Shown: piece after piece, positions 35,617 to 45,440 of the stretch
How the letters are laid out: each line of letters starts with the position of its first letter
Position numbering within the stretch: position 1 is the stretch's first letter
Assembly: GCA_964246705.1 (NCBI GenBank)
Contig: CAXTRQ010000004.1
Span: forward strand, 20,209-84,208
Length of the DNA: 64,000 nucleotides
Origin: DASZCR01 sp964246705
Lineage (GTDB): Bacteria > Acidobacteriota > Blastocatellia > Pyrinomonadales > Pyrinomonadaceae
Direction of reading: 5' to 3'
The notes under the pieces: model-generated
What the model saw: only the letters and a program-made list of their open reading frames with translations
The model's database searches: none
Told to the model about the DNA's origin: nothing
Made by a program: the position numbers and the translations under genes

Positions 35617-38022
35617 TCAACGCGACGGTGAGAGTGTGAATCTCTCATTTAAGCCGCCGACGAGAACATCAAAGTCGCCCGGCTCGATCATCGGCTTGTT
35701 GTTCTGACCGATGAAGGTCAGGTCGTCGCGCTCCAGTTCAAAGCTCAGCGTGCGGCTCTGTCCGGGTTCGAGGCGTATCTTGGCGAAACGTTTGAGCCTC
35801 TTATCGGGCGGCGTAATAGATGCGACCACATCGCGCAGATACAGTTGCACGACTTCGTCGCCCGCGCGCTGGCCTGTATTTGTGATTGAGACGCTGACGG
35901 TCAACTTATCCCCCTCGTTAATCGTCTTCCGGCTCAGGCGCAGTTCGTCGTACTTGAAAGTCGTATAACTCAAGCCGTGCCCGAACTCGAACTGTGGGTT
36001 GAAGGCGGTGAGACCAAAACTCGTATCCTGTTTTTCAAAGGTCTTATGGTCGTAAGTGAGCAGCGCGTTGGGGTAGCGCGGGTAGGTGAATGGCAGTTTG
36101 CCCCCCGGATTGTAATCGCCAAACAGGACATCGGCGACGGCCTGCCCGCCCTCGTTGCCGGGGTTGTAGGCCATGAGGATTGCGCCTGCGCCGTCGGCGA
36201 TGCGGTTGATAATCCTTGGCCGTCCTTCAGCCAGCACGAGCGCGACCGGCTTGCCCGTAGCGATGATTGCGGAAGCGAGTTTTAGTTGTGCTTCGTCGAG
36301 CGTCAGGTCGTTAATGTTGCCGGGGGTTTCGGCGTAACCGCCCTCGCCGAGGCAGAGGATGACGACATCCGCTCGCTTCGCCGCCTCGACAGCCGCAGTG
36401 ATGTCCAACTCTTTGTCGAGCGTCGTGCCGGGTACGTAGGCGACGTTGCTCTCGCCGACCGTGGCGCGCACCGCGCCGAGAATCGTCGGGCGGTCTTTCG
36501 GGTAGAGTCCAGCATTCGTGCCCTGCCAGACATACGTCCAGCCGTTGTTGAGCGAAATGAAAGAGTCTGCGGTCGGGCCTGTCACGAGCACCTTGCGGCT
36601 CTTGTCGAGGGGCAGCAGTTTGTTCGTGTTCTTGAGCAGCGTCAGAGCTTGGCGCGCGGCTTCGAGGCTCAAGCGTCGCGCTTCGGGCGTGCCGACTTTC
36701 GACCTCAAATTCTCGTCCGGTAGAGAACTATCGAAAAGGCCGAGTTCAAACTTTAGAGTCAGGATGCGCCGCACGGCCTCGTCAATGCGCGACTGCGGGA
36801 CAGCGCCCTCCTTGGCGAGGGCGAGCAGATTGTCGCTGAAGCTGTAATCGCTCGGAACCATGCTCATGTCAATTCCGGCCAGCACGGCCATGCGCGTCGC
36901 GTCCTTCTCGGTCGCCGCCACGCGATGAATATTGACGAGTTTCTTGATGTCCTCCCAATCCGAGACGGCGACGCCTTTGAATCCCAACTCCTGCCGCAAG
37001 ATGTCCGTCAGGATGTAATGGCTGGCGTGAACCGGGACGCCGTTGACCTCGCCCGAATTGACCATCAATGTATGCGCTCCCGCCTCGACCGCCGCTTGAA
37101 AAGTTGGCAGGAAATATTCGCGCAGGTAAATCTCTGGAATCCAGGCGGGCGTGCGGTCTCGCCCGCTCAAGGGAAAACTGTATCCCATGTAATGCTTCAG
37201 ACACGCGGCGACGTGCTGCGGCGAGGCGAGATTGTCGCCTTCATACCCGCGCACGGTGGCGACGCCCATGACCTTTGAGAGATATGGGTCTTCGCCGAAA
37301 GTCTCGTAGAGGCGAGGCCATAGGGGTTGGCGACCGAGGTCGAGGACGGGCGAGAACGTCCAAGGGATTCCGGCGGCGCGCGTCTCTGCGGCGGCAACCT
37401 CCGAAGATTGCCGCATCAGCTCAGGATTCCACGTCGCGGCCATCGCGAGCGGTTGCGGAAACAGAGTCGAGCCTTGCACATAGTTCGCGCCGTGAATCGT
37501 ATCAATACCGTAGATGACGGGAATACGTAGGCGCGTCCCCTTCGCCGCACCCTGAATCTGCCGAATGATGTCGTGCCAACGGTCGAGCGGGAGAGCTTGG
37601 TCTGCGACGTTCAGAATTGACCCGACCCCGTACTTCATGACTGCTTTTTCAAGTTTGGCCGGGTCAATCTTAATCGCCTGATCCTTGCCGGTCGTCACCA
37701 TCCCGATTTCAAGTTGCGTCATCTGGCCGACCTTCTCTTCGAGCGTCATTTTCGCCAGCAGTTCTTCGACTTGTCGCGCCGCATCCTTTTTTTGCGCGGG
37801 GGCGCGCAGCATCCGCTGGAACACCAACTGACTATCGTTTATCTCAGGAAAGATTTTATTTCTTTTATCGTCACTGCTAAGAATCGGCGAAGCGTGGGTA
37901 CTCGACCGCGCCTCCCGTCCGTTCGCAGTCGCCTGATGCTGCTGCGCGACGTACGCCGATGGCAGCAGCAGAGCTTGGAGAGTTACTGTTATCAAGGCGA
38001 AGGTCGCAATTATTTTTTTCAT
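35617..38022 (-). CDS. Secreted GH3 beta-glucosidase
   Basis: This 801-residue protein has a signal peptide (about 1-26). The GH3 N-terminal barrel has KMTLEEKVGQMTQLEIG, IPVIYGIDTIHGANYVQGST, FGEDPYLSKVMGVATVRGYE and CLKHYMGYSFPLSGRDR. The nucleophile is Asp355 in GVAVSDWEDIKKL. The second domain has VLVTGPTADS and VILCLGEGGYAETPGN, and a C-terminal fibronectin-like domain has VSITNTGQRAGDEVVQLYLR. It would remove terminal beta-linked glucose or related sugars outside the cytoplasm. It closes the glycan locus and shows no upstream copy of the shared 32-bp motif. Confidence 0.95.
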   Translation of the reverse strand: MKKIIATFALITVTLQALLLPSAYVAQQHQATANGREARSSTHASPILSSDDKRNKIFPEINDSQLVFQRMLRAPAQKKDAARQVEELLAKMTLEEKVGQMTQLEIGMVTTGKDQAIKIDPAKLEKAVMKYGVGSILNVADQALPLDRWHDIIRQIQGAAKGTRLRIPVIYGIDTIHGANYVQGSTLFPQPLAMAATWNPELMRQSSEVAAAETRAAGIPWTFSPVLDLGRQPLWPRLYETFGEDPYLSKVMGVATVRGYEGDNLASPQHVAACLKHYMGYSFPLSGRDRTPAWIPEIYLREYFLPTFQAAVEAGAHTLMVNSGEVNGVPVHASHYILTDILRQELGFKGVAVSDWEDIKKLVNIHRVAATEKDATRMAVLAGIDMSMVPSDYSFSDNLLALAKEGAVPQSRIDEAVRRILTLKFELGLFDSSLPDENLRSKVGTPEARRLSLEAARQALTLLKNTNKLLPLDKSRKVLVTGPTADSFISLNNGWTYVWQGTNAGLYPKDRPTILGAVRATVGESNVAYVPGTTLDKELDITAAVEAAKRADVVILCLGEGGYAETPGNINDLTLDEAQLKLASAIIATGKPVALVLAEGRPRIINRIADGAGAILMAYNPGNEGGQAVADVLFGDYNPGGKLPFTYPRYPNALLTYDHKTFEKQDTSFGLTAFNPQFEFGHGLSYTTFKYDELRLSRKTINEGDKLTVSVSITNTGQRAGDEVVQLYLRDVVASITPPDKRLKRFAKIRLEPGQSRTLSFELERDDLTFIGQNNKPMIEPGDFDVLVGGLNERFTLSPSR

Positions 38023-38279
38023 CGCGAAACGGTTCCTTATGACTATCTGGAGATTAAATTCCGTGTTGCAGTTGATGGCGGCGGTTCGGTAGCACTTACG
38101 ACTTTTATATTAATGCTGAGGTGAAACGTAAGTTACAAACTGTTAACGAGGACGTGAGATACTCGCATATGGCGCAGGTATTCGCTCGCTTTCCTAACGC
38201 GGGTGTTAACTGACCAAAACAACATACCCGGATAGATTAGCCTTGATCTTCTCCAACCTATTATTCACGGCTTTAATAT

Positions 38280-39797
38280 TTAGAACGGCCCGGATGAGAG
38301 CAAGCGGCGCGCGTAGACATCCCACAGCCGACCGAAATAAAAGAGACCGAAGCGGGTGAGAGCCGACGTGCGGTCGGCAAGCGTCGGGCCTTCTGCGCGA
38401 AACGTCGTGAGTTGTTTGAGAAAGCCGATCATGCCGACGCGCAAGATGCCTGACGCGACCACTTCGGCTGTGTCCTCCTCACCGCCCTGTACGAGGCCGC
38501 GATAGAGCTTGGTGAACACTATCGTGGTGTCGCTCAGGATGTCCATGCCGGGGTCATCCTGTAGATTCTTGAATCCATGCAACGTCAGCGGATTGCCTTG
38601 CGCGTCCTCAAAAAAGACGCGATAGATTACCTTCTTGCGGGTCGGGTCTCCGGTGTCAACGAAGATGTTGAAGATTCCGCTCGTGATCGGCAGCCGCCCG
38701 CCGAGGCGTCCGCAAACCACGCTGCCCTCAATCGTCGCCTCATGCTTCGGCGTGGTGATGAAGCGGTTTACGCCCTCGACGTTGATGGTCATCTTCAACT
38801 CCAAGTGACTCCGGTCGGCGTTACCTTGCTCGAAACCTTCCCGGTAGTCGGACGCGCCGAATCCGACATAGCCTTTTACTTCTTCTGTAAATCGCAGGCT
38901 CGTCTGCGCCGTGTGGACTTCGGCAGGATAGTCTGCGGCACGCTCATACTTCACCCCGTTCTCATCGCACCACACGCGCGCGGCTTCCACCCCACGGTTC
39001 ACCATCTCCGCCGCACGGTCTTTGCTGAAGTTGAGAAGATAGTGAATCGGAACCTCGGCCTTTAGTTCGCGAACCGTCAGGTGACGACCAAACTCGCCCG
39101 GCTCCCCACGCGAGAGCGCGTCGTTGTTGCGTTGGATGCGCGCCATGATTTGCTTGTAATTGCCGTTTGTGGTCGCCTCGAAAATGCCGAAGAAGTTCCC
39201 GACGAAGCCATCGAGCCATTCGCCGCGTTGGCTCGTCGTCCAGATAATCCACAGTTCGTCTGCTCCGCGACGGATGGCTTCCTCGATATTGCTGGCGGTG
39301 TTGAAGACGGCGTCAATGTATGTATCGCCATCAATGCGCACAGGCGGAAACCACATGGGCAGAGAGGCTGTGGCGACGAGGAAATCCTCCGTCATCTCCG
39401 GGGACGTGACGGGGCGCAACTCGTGCTTCGAGAAATTGTAGACGTTGAACGTCGCCTCACGAGAGTTGCCGCGAATCTTCTCCCAGTCTAGCCCCCAAGC
39501 CGGAAAGACTTTTTGACGGTAAGCATCAAGCTCGAAAAGCGACTCGGCGTAAATCAACCGCGCGAGTTGCGTCCAGTTAACATCAATGCCGCCGAGCGGG
39601 TCGAAGTTGCGCCAGTTGTCGGCGATCTGTGTGCCGCTCATGCCCTGTGCCCACATAGCAAGATTGAAGCAGGCCGCGCTCACACCATCCGCGTGATCGA
39701 ATTCGATGCCTGCTTCGTCAAGCCACACCTGTAACACGCCAGCTTGAAAGACGATTTTTATTCCACCTCCCGCGAGCATCAGTGAGCGTTTCGGCAT
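38280..39797 (-). CDS. Patatin-like phospholipase with non-canonical nucleophile elbow
   Basis: This 505-residue protein has AAAGGAGG before the ATG. The N-terminal patatin domain has LAGGGIKIVFQAGVLQVWL (oxyanion loop) and GVSAACFN with Ser40; the usual GxSxG ends in Ala here. The Asp of the dyad may be in DTYIDAVFN. The second half (about 300-505) is a beta-rich extension of unknown function. It would hydrolyse acyl esters of lipids. No signal peptide is seen, so it is likely cytosolic or peripheral. It lies 91 bases downstream of the two permease genes and could be cotranscribed with them. Confidence 0.82.
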   Translation of the reverse strand: MPKRSLMLAGGGIKIVFQAGVLQVWLDEAGIEFDHADGVSAACFNLAMWAQGMSGTQIADNWRNFDPLGGIDVNWTQLARLIYAESLFELDAYRQKVFPAWGLDWEKIRGNSREATFNVYNFSKHELRPVTSPEMTEDFLVATASLPMWFPPVRIDGDTYIDAVFNTASNIEEAIRRGADELWIIWTTSQRGEWLDGFVGNFFGIFEATTNGNYKQIMARIQRNNDALSRGEPGEFGRHLTVRELKAEVPIHYLLNFSKDRAAEMVNRGVEAARVWCDENGVKYERAADYPAEVHTAQTSLRFTEEVKGYVGFGASDYREGFEQGNADRSHLELKMTINVEGVNRFITTPKHEATIEGSVVCGRLGGRLPITSGIFNIFVDTGDPTRKKVIYRVFFEDAQGNPLTLHGFKNLQDDPGMDILSDTTIVFTKLYRGLVQGGEEDTAEVVASGILRVGMIGFLKQLTTFRAEGPTLADRTSALTRFGLFYFGRLWDVYARRLLSSGPF

Positions 39798-39888
39798 CAG
39801 AGCCTCCTTTATGCAAATTTCTCGTCGACGCTTTCATGCCTTGTGCTCCCGGCTGTCCCAGCACGAACGACGAAAAACTTCCGGCGCA

Positions 39889-41166
39889 TCATTCGTAGCG
39901 CAAACACTCGATCGGATCGAGCCGCGACGCTTTCATCGCAGGCCACACGCCGAAGACAAGACCGACGGTGAGGGAGACAACGAGACCCGTTATCACCGCC
40001 CACGACGGAACCGTGGCGGGTAGCGACGGCACGAAGAACATAATAATCTGGCTCACACCGAACGAGAGAACCACACCGAGGACACCGCCGAAGAGCGTCA
40101 GCGTCATGGCTTCGTAGAGAAACTGGCTCACGATGTCGCGGCGGCGCGCACCGATGGCTTTGCGGATGCCGATCTCCTGTGTGCGCTCGGTGACGGACAC
40201 CAGCATGATGTTCATCACGCCGATGCCGCCGACCAGTAGGCCAACCGAAGAGATGGCGATAGCGATGAGTCCGACCATTCCGAAGATGCTGTCGAACTGG
40301 CCGACGAAGGCATCCGCCGTCTTTAAATCAAAATCGTTCGGCTGAGCGAACTTCACGCCACGCCTGTTGCGCAGGATTTCCTCCACCTGATCAATCGCTT
40401 CGACGCGTGCGCCCGACTTCGCTTGGATAATAAAAAGCAGGAAGTGGCGCGCGGGCGCGACCTGCAAGCCCGTGCGGAATGGGACGAGCACGGCGTTATC
40501 CTCATCGTTCTCACCGAGGAAGGCATTCTTGCGCTTCTCCAGTACGCCAATAATCTCCCAGATGTAGCCGCCCATCTTCACTTCGGTTCCGGCGAGGTGG
40601 TCGGGCTGGTCTGGGAACAATGCCTGTGCGGCATTAACGCCGAGCACCATGACATTACGCCGGTACTGGTCGTCCTGATCGGTGATGAAGCGTCCCTCTT
40701 TGAGCCGGACGTTGGCGATGGCAGCGTAATTGGGCGTGACGCCCTGTGTGTTGCCGCGCCGGTAGGTCTTGCCGTTGTAGCTGATGGTGTCGTCGAACGG
40801 CCCGCCGGAGTAGCCGATGTTCGGCGAGATGAAAGCGAGGTCTTCGACCGCCGGAGCCTGCGACTTAATCGCCTCGCCGTCTTCCGGCGTCAACACTTTG
40901 CGCGCACGCTCATTCTGATCCCGCTCGCCGACCTGTATGCCTGTCGAGAGATGAAAGGCATAAATATTGTTGACGCCGTACTCTTCGACGATCTTCACGA
41001 GGCTACCGCGCAAGCCCGTCAACATTGCGGCGACGATAATCGCAGTCAAAATACCGATGACGATACCGAGCACTGTGAGCGCACTGCGAAACTTGTGCGA
41101 ACGGATGCTGTCGAGCGCCATCGAGAGAATTTCTTTGGTAATCAAACCGGGCAGGCGCAAACGCAT
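39889..41166 (-). CDS. ABC transporter permease, MacB/FtsX type (second gene)
   Basis: This 425-residue protein has an N-terminal span in FRSALTVLGIVIGILTAIIV, a large periplasmic MacB-PCD domain (about 60-290) and three C-terminal FtsX spans with GVMNIMLVSVTERTQEIGIR and KAIGARRRDIVSQFLYEAMT. It belongs to the type VII (mechanotransmission) ABC class. No ATPase gene is adjacent, so the ATP-binding partner must be elsewhere. It starts four bases after the stop of the other permease, and the two probably form a heterodimer. GAGGA lies before the ATG. The substrate is unknown. Confidence 0.92.
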   Translation of the reverse strand: MRLRLPGLITKEILSMALDSIRSHKFRSALTVLGIVIGILTAIIVAAMLTGLRGSLVKIVEEYGVNNIYAFHLSTGIQVGERDQNERARKVLTPEDGEAIKSQAPAVEDLAFISPNIGYSGGPFDDTISYNGKTYRRGNTQGVTPNYAAIANVRLKEGRFITDQDDQYRRNVMVLGVNAAQALFPDQPDHLAGTEVKMGGYIWEIIGVLEKRKNAFLGENDEDNAVLVPFRTGLQVAPARHFLLFIIQAKSGARVEAIDQVEEILRNRRGVKFAQPNDFDLKTADAFVGQFDSIFGMVGLIAIAISSVGLLVGGIGVMNIMLVSVTERTQEIGIRKAIGARRRDIVSQFLYEAMTLTLFGGVLGVVLSFGVSQIIMFFVPSLPATVPSWAVITGLVVSLTVGLVFGVWPAMKASRLDPIECLRYE

Positions 41167-41170
41167 AATG

Positions 41171-42415
41171 CTAATTCCTCGTCAGCGCGACTATCGGATC
41201 AAGCCGCGAAGCTTTGAATGCAGGATAGATGCCTGCGATGAGGCCGATGACGCTGGAGACGCCGACTGATAGCACGACGTAGGCGATGGTAATCGTCATC
41301 GTGATCGGCGTCAGCGTCGAGATGAGCCAAGTGATGCCGCTCGCCAGCAATAGGCCGAGGATGCCGCCGAGCACGCAGAGGAGCGCCGACTCGATCAGGA
41401 ATTGCAACAGGATTTGCTTGCGCCGCGCGCCGAGAGCTTTGCGTAGGCCGATCTCAAATGTGCGCTCGGTGACGGAGACGAGCATGATGTTCATCACGAC
41501 GATGCCGCCGACGACGAGCGAGATTAAGGTGATCGGCGTCACGACGAGCGCGATTGCGCCTGTGAACTGGTCTATCTGCCCGCGCATCTCGTCCGTGTTG
41601 ATGATGTCGAAGTCGTCCTCGGAGCTACCGGCTAGTTTATGGTAATTACGCAAAGTCGTGCGCGCATCCTCGATTGACAACTCGAACTGGCCGGGAACCG
41701 CGCCCTTGCCATGTATCGCCAAATCCTGCTGGCGACCGTAGATGCGTGCGAACGTGGTGATCGGGATATAGACGTGTTTATCCACAAGCGCGCCGAAGAC
41801 GGGGCCGCGCCGCTCCTCGACGCCGACGACGCGCATTGGAAGCCCCTCAACTTTTAGAATCTGGCCGATAGCGTCTCGGTCTGGAAAGAACTTATCTTTA
41901 ATGTCGGCTCCGAGCACGGTCACAGGACTCGCGTGCTCCACCTCCACGGGGTCGAAAAAGCGTCCGTCGGTGATCGTCTTATCTTCAATCTCAGCCATGT
42001 TTGCCGTCACGCCAAAGACGATGCCGCCGAGGAAACGCTTGCCCTCCTGCTCGAAGTTCGACCCACGCGCGACCTCTGCGCCCACGGCGCTGCAAGACTT
42101 GCACTGCTCCTGCAACCACTCCATGTCCGCGAACAGCAACTTGGGGTTGCGGCGGTTACGCTTCTCCAACTCCTCTTCCGACAACTGCCCGATGCTCGCA
42201 ATGCGCGCGACAATGAAGTGGTTCGTGCCGAGCATCTTCCCGACCTTGTCAATCACGTAAGTATTGAGTCCCGAGATGGTCGCGCCCACCACCACCACCG
42301 ACGCGACGCCGATGATGATGCCAATCAGCGTCAGGAAGGCGCGCAGCTTGTGGGCAAAGATTGATTGGAGGGCGATACGGAGGGATTCTATGTAGAATGA
42401 ATAAAGGTAGCGCAT
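41171..42415 (-). CDS. ABC transporter permease, MacB/FtsX type (first gene)
   Basis: This is 414 residues from the ATG giving MRYLYSFYIESLRIALQSI; an upstream in-frame start at 42460 is less likely. The first span has LRAFLTLIGIIIGVASVVVV, then a periplasmic MacB-PCD domain, and FtsX spans with GIVVMNIMLVSVTERTFEIG and KALGARRKQILLQFLIESAL. It is a clear homologue of the next gene but is diverged, fitting a heterodimer. Two cysteines in QEQCKSCSAVGAE lie in the periplasmic part and could form a disulfide. No ATPase is adjacent. Confidence 0.92.
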   Translation of the reverse strand: MRYLYSFYIESLRIALQSIFAHKLRAFLTLIGIIIGVASVVVVGATISGLNTYVIDKVGKMLGTNHFIVARIASIGQLSEEELEKRNRRNPKLLFADMEWLQEQCKSCSAVGAEVARGSNFEQEGKRFLGGIVFGVTANMAEIEDKTITDGRFFDPVEVEHASPVTVLGADIKDKFFPDRDAIGQILKVEGLPMRVVGVEERRGPVFGALVDKHVYIPITTFARIYGRQQDLAIHGKGAVPGQFELSIEDARTTLRNYHKLAGSSEDDFDIINTDEMRGQIDQFTGAIALVVTPITLISLVVGGIVVMNIMLVSVTERTFEIGLRKALGARRKQILLQFLIESALLCVLGGILGLLLASGITWLISTLTPITMTITIAYVVLSVGVSSVIGLIAGIYPAFKASRLDPIVALTRN

Positions 42416-42568
42416 AACCCGACTCAGGAGACCAAACGGGTGAGCAGACTTAGATGCCAAACATAAACGTCTGTCGGACGCCGAATGTTTAAGAAAAATC
42501 GCCGAATGCTTTGAACCTTGCCGTGTTGGACGTGCGGTTGAGTTGCTCTTGCTAAATGAAAAACGAAA

Positions 42569-43204
42569 CTATTTTTTCGGCTCGCTCGTCGTTCCCCCAA
42601 GAAAAGGAAGCTGCATCGCCAGATCAAGCCAACGCTTCTGTACCTCGATGTAATTGTTGACGGCTTGTTGCGTGAAATCCGCCAATGCCGCAACCGGAGA
42701 AGAGTCGTCAATATTCAAACTCTCTTTCATGACACTGATGACCTGTGCATTCTGCTGCGCCGCAAAATCGAGCCAATCCCTTCGCATCTTGACCAGTGCT
42801 TCGACCCCCTGATTGGCAGCCCCCTTCTCAGAAGTTGAGAAGTTCGCGCCCGTTTGCACCGATTTGAGGATTTGCTCGCCTTGCTGGACGGCGATTTCCG
42901 ACCAGCGTCTCTGAGCTTCGATAAAACCCTCAATTCCCTGTCTAGCCCAATCGGACAGAGCCGTTGTCGGTGCGCTGCGCGTCAATTCCGTGACTTGCGT
43001 CACGGTCTCAAGCAACAGCGCGTTTTGCTGCGAAGCAATTTCAAACCACGTTTTTTGCGCTTCGACCAGTTGAGTCAAAACCGTCTGCGCCCAATCGGTT
43101 GGCAGCGGCGGCGACGATTGCTTTTGCTTGTCTGAGGCGGCCTGTTTCTTATTTTCTTGAGCAGCGCCGACCTTTTTTGATTTTGCAGATTTCCGATCAG
43201 CCAT
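42569..43204 (-). CDS. Phasin-like protein with four internal repeats
   Basis: This 211-residue protein has AAAGGAG before the ATG. A basic, Ser/Lys-rich N-terminus (MADRKSAKSKKVG) precedes about four repeats of 45-50 residues with the pattern W-x(9-12)-VEAQKxWxEIAxQQN: VEAQKTWFEIASQQN, IEAQRRWSEIAVQQG, KMRRDWLDFAAQQN and IEVQKRWLDLAMQ. The protein is all-helical and amphipathic, as in phasins that coat polyhydroxyalkanoate or lipid granules. The nearby wax ester synthase suggests neutral-lipid droplets as the target (inference). There is no signal peptide and no cysteine. Confidence 0.65.
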   Translation of the reverse strand: MADRKSAKSKKVGAAQENKKQAASDKQKQSSPPLPTDWAQTVLTQLVEAQKTWFEIASQQNALLLETVTQVTELTRSAPTTALSDWARQGIEGFIEAQRRWSEIAVQQGEQILKSVQTGANFSTSEKGAANQGVEALVKMRRDWLDFAAQQNAQVISVMKESLNIDDSSPVAALADFTQQAVNNYIEVQKRWLDLAMQLPFLGGTTSEPKK

Positions 43205-43310
43205 GATTAAACTCTCCTTTGATTGAATACAAAAAGAAGTCTGGAGTTTATTACGGGCAGTTATCTACTTGAGGCGAGGCGGGTCTTTTTGGAGGCGACA
43301 CTGATTCCCT

Positions 43311-44379
43311 TTATTTTAATTCCAGACGAACTTTCACATTGCTGAAGGCCGCATTGCCCGTCAATTCGTCAATAACGCGGTCATCGGTCAAATCGTTGAT
43401 GCTCACACCCGCGTGTTTTTTCGCCGTGTCCAGATTGATGCCCGCGCGCCCGTGTCCGTAACCGTGCGGAATCGAAACCACGCCGCGACCAATATCTTCC
43501 GTGATTTCACACGGAATTTCGATTGTGCCGACTCTCGATGAAACTTTCAGAACTTGCTTGTTTTGCACCTTCAGTTTTTCCGCGTCGAGCGAATTTACCA
43601 GCAACGTGCAACGACTTTTGCCTTTCACCAGACGCTCGGAATTGTGCAGCCACGAATTATTATCGCGCAAATGGCGTCTGCCGATTAAGACAAACGGAAA
43701 ATCCTGATTTTCCGTCAACTCTTCCGTTTTCAGTCTTTCCAAATCTTTAACTAAACTGGTGGGCGCAAGATTTATCCGTTTATTTTCCGTCAGCAGACGA
43801 CCCGGCAGGCATTCCTTTAGTTCGCCTAAATCAACGCCGTGCGGATTTTCGCGCAAATCGTCGAGCGTTAATTTGTATCTACCGAAACGCAAACCGAAAT
43901 CCAATTTGACTTCGGGCGGCTCAAATTTCAGAGGCTCATCCTGCCCGTTCAGGCGATGCGCGAGTTCCTGCAAGATTTCCCAATCATATTTTGCGCCGTC
44001 GGCTTTGGCGAAAAGCGGTGCGGAATATTTCGCCACGTTGCGGACGGCGAAAGTATTGAAAACCACGTCGTAATGCGAATTCTCCACGCCTGTCGCGGGG
44101 GGCAAAATATATCGGGCGTGGCGCGTGGTTTCGTTGATGTAAATATCAATCGAGACCATCAGTTCCAGCGTCTCCAACGCTTCGTCAAGCTGAGTCCCGT
44201 TAGGCGTGGACAAAACGGGATTTCCGCAACTCGTGATTAACGCTTTGATTTGCCCGTCGCCTGTGGTCAGAATTTCTTCAGCGAGTGTGGGGACGGGCAA
44301 TTCGCCCATAAATTCGGGTAATTTTCGCACACGGCTTTGCCAACGATTGAAGATTTGACCGCCTTTCGCAGTCGCCAAA
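43311..44379 (-). CDS. Molybdopterin oxidoreductase, C-terminal part (after gap)
   Basis: This is the C-terminal half of the gene starting at 45396. It holds ALITSCGNPVLSTPNGTQLD, VSIDIYINETTRHARYILPP and the end of the catalytic domain, then the molybdopterin dinucleotide-binding domain (FPFVLIGRRHLRDNNSWLHN; VVSIPHGYGHGRAGINLD). It ends KVRLELK. The frame differs from that of the N-terminal half across the N run, so the gap length is wrong rather than the gene being broken. The region looks more A/T-rich than its neighbours. Confidence 0.85.
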
Positions 44380-44400
44380 NNNNNNNNNNNNNNNNNNNNN
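44380..44400. other. Assembly gap (21 N)
   Basis: A run of 21 N lies inside the molybdopterin oxidoreductase gene. The frames on each side are offset, so the missing length is not 21. Confidence 0.99.
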
Positions 44401-45396
44401 GAGTGTGAACATCGCGCCGCCTTGCCGGTCAAAATTTCCCGTCAAGACGTTTATCGAATTGATTAACCAATGACAGAGGCTACCGAACTTTTGAATCGAA
44501 ACGCCCATTCTGCCATAACAAACGGCGGCGTTCGCCGCTGCGAATTCAAACGCGATTCGTTTGATTTCGGACGCAGAAATTCCCGTCAAATTTTCAATCT
44601 TCTCAGGCGCAAAATCCTCTGAAACTTCGCGCAAAGTTTCAACGCCGTCGGTAAACTCCGCGAGTCTTCCGAGATTGACGAGATTTTCGTTGAAAAGCGT
44701 GTGAACGATTGCGAGCAGAAAATATGCATCGCTCGAAGGCTTGATGAAAAAATGTTCGTTAGCAATTCGCGCCGTCTCTGTTTTGCGCGGGTCTATGCAG
44801 ACGACTTTGCCGCGTTGTTTAACGGCTTCAAGTCGCCTCGCCACGTCCGGCGAAGTCATCAAACTTCCGTTTGAAGCGAGCGGATTTGCGCCGAGAATTA
44901 AGAAATAATCTGTATGGTCGAGGTCTGGAATCGGAATCAGTAGAGGATGTCCGAACATCTCCCAACCTGCAAAATGATGCGGTAGTTGGTCAACCGAGGT
45001 GGCCGAAAAATTGTTCTTCGTTTTCAGAGATTTCAGCAGTTCGCGCCCGTTGAGCATCGTGCCGAGATTGTGGACGGACGGATTTCCTTGATAGACGGCG
45101 ATTGAGTTTCTGCCGTAGAGAGTTTGAGTTTCAACGATTTTCGCGGCGATTTCGCCGAAGGCTTCGTCCCAAGTAATTTGCTGCCAACCGCTCTCAGTTC
45201 GCTTGACGGGAAATTTCAGGCGGTTCGGGTCTTCGTCAATATCTTTGAGCGCGACGGCTTTCGGGCAAATATGCCCGCGACTGAACGGGTCGTTTTTGTC
45301 GCCCGCAATCGAAAGAATTTTGCCCTGTTCGTGTTTGATTTCGATTCCGCAGATGGCTTCGCACAGGTTGCAGCTTCGGTAATGGACTTCAGACAT
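44401..45396 (-). CDS. Molybdopterin oxidoreductase, N-terminal part (before gap)
   Basis: The start is at the ATG giving MSEVHYRSCNLCEAICGIEI, with AAGGA seven bases upstream. The Fe4S4 site is CNLCEAIC with a fourth Cys in GHICPKA. The Mo-bisPGD domain follows: WDEAFGEIAAKIVE, GNPSVHNLG, ANPLASNGSLMTSPD and GKVVCIDPRKTETA. It belongs to the DMSO reductase superfamily, in the formate dehydrogenase/assimilatory nitrate reductase group. No Tat signal is present, so it should be cytosolic. The substrate is unknown, and the electron partner is not adjacent. It lies 44 bases downstream of the lipase gene. Confidence 0.88.
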
Positions 45397-45440
45397 TTTT
45401 CCGTCCTTACTCAATCGTTACGCAACATTTAGTATTGGTT

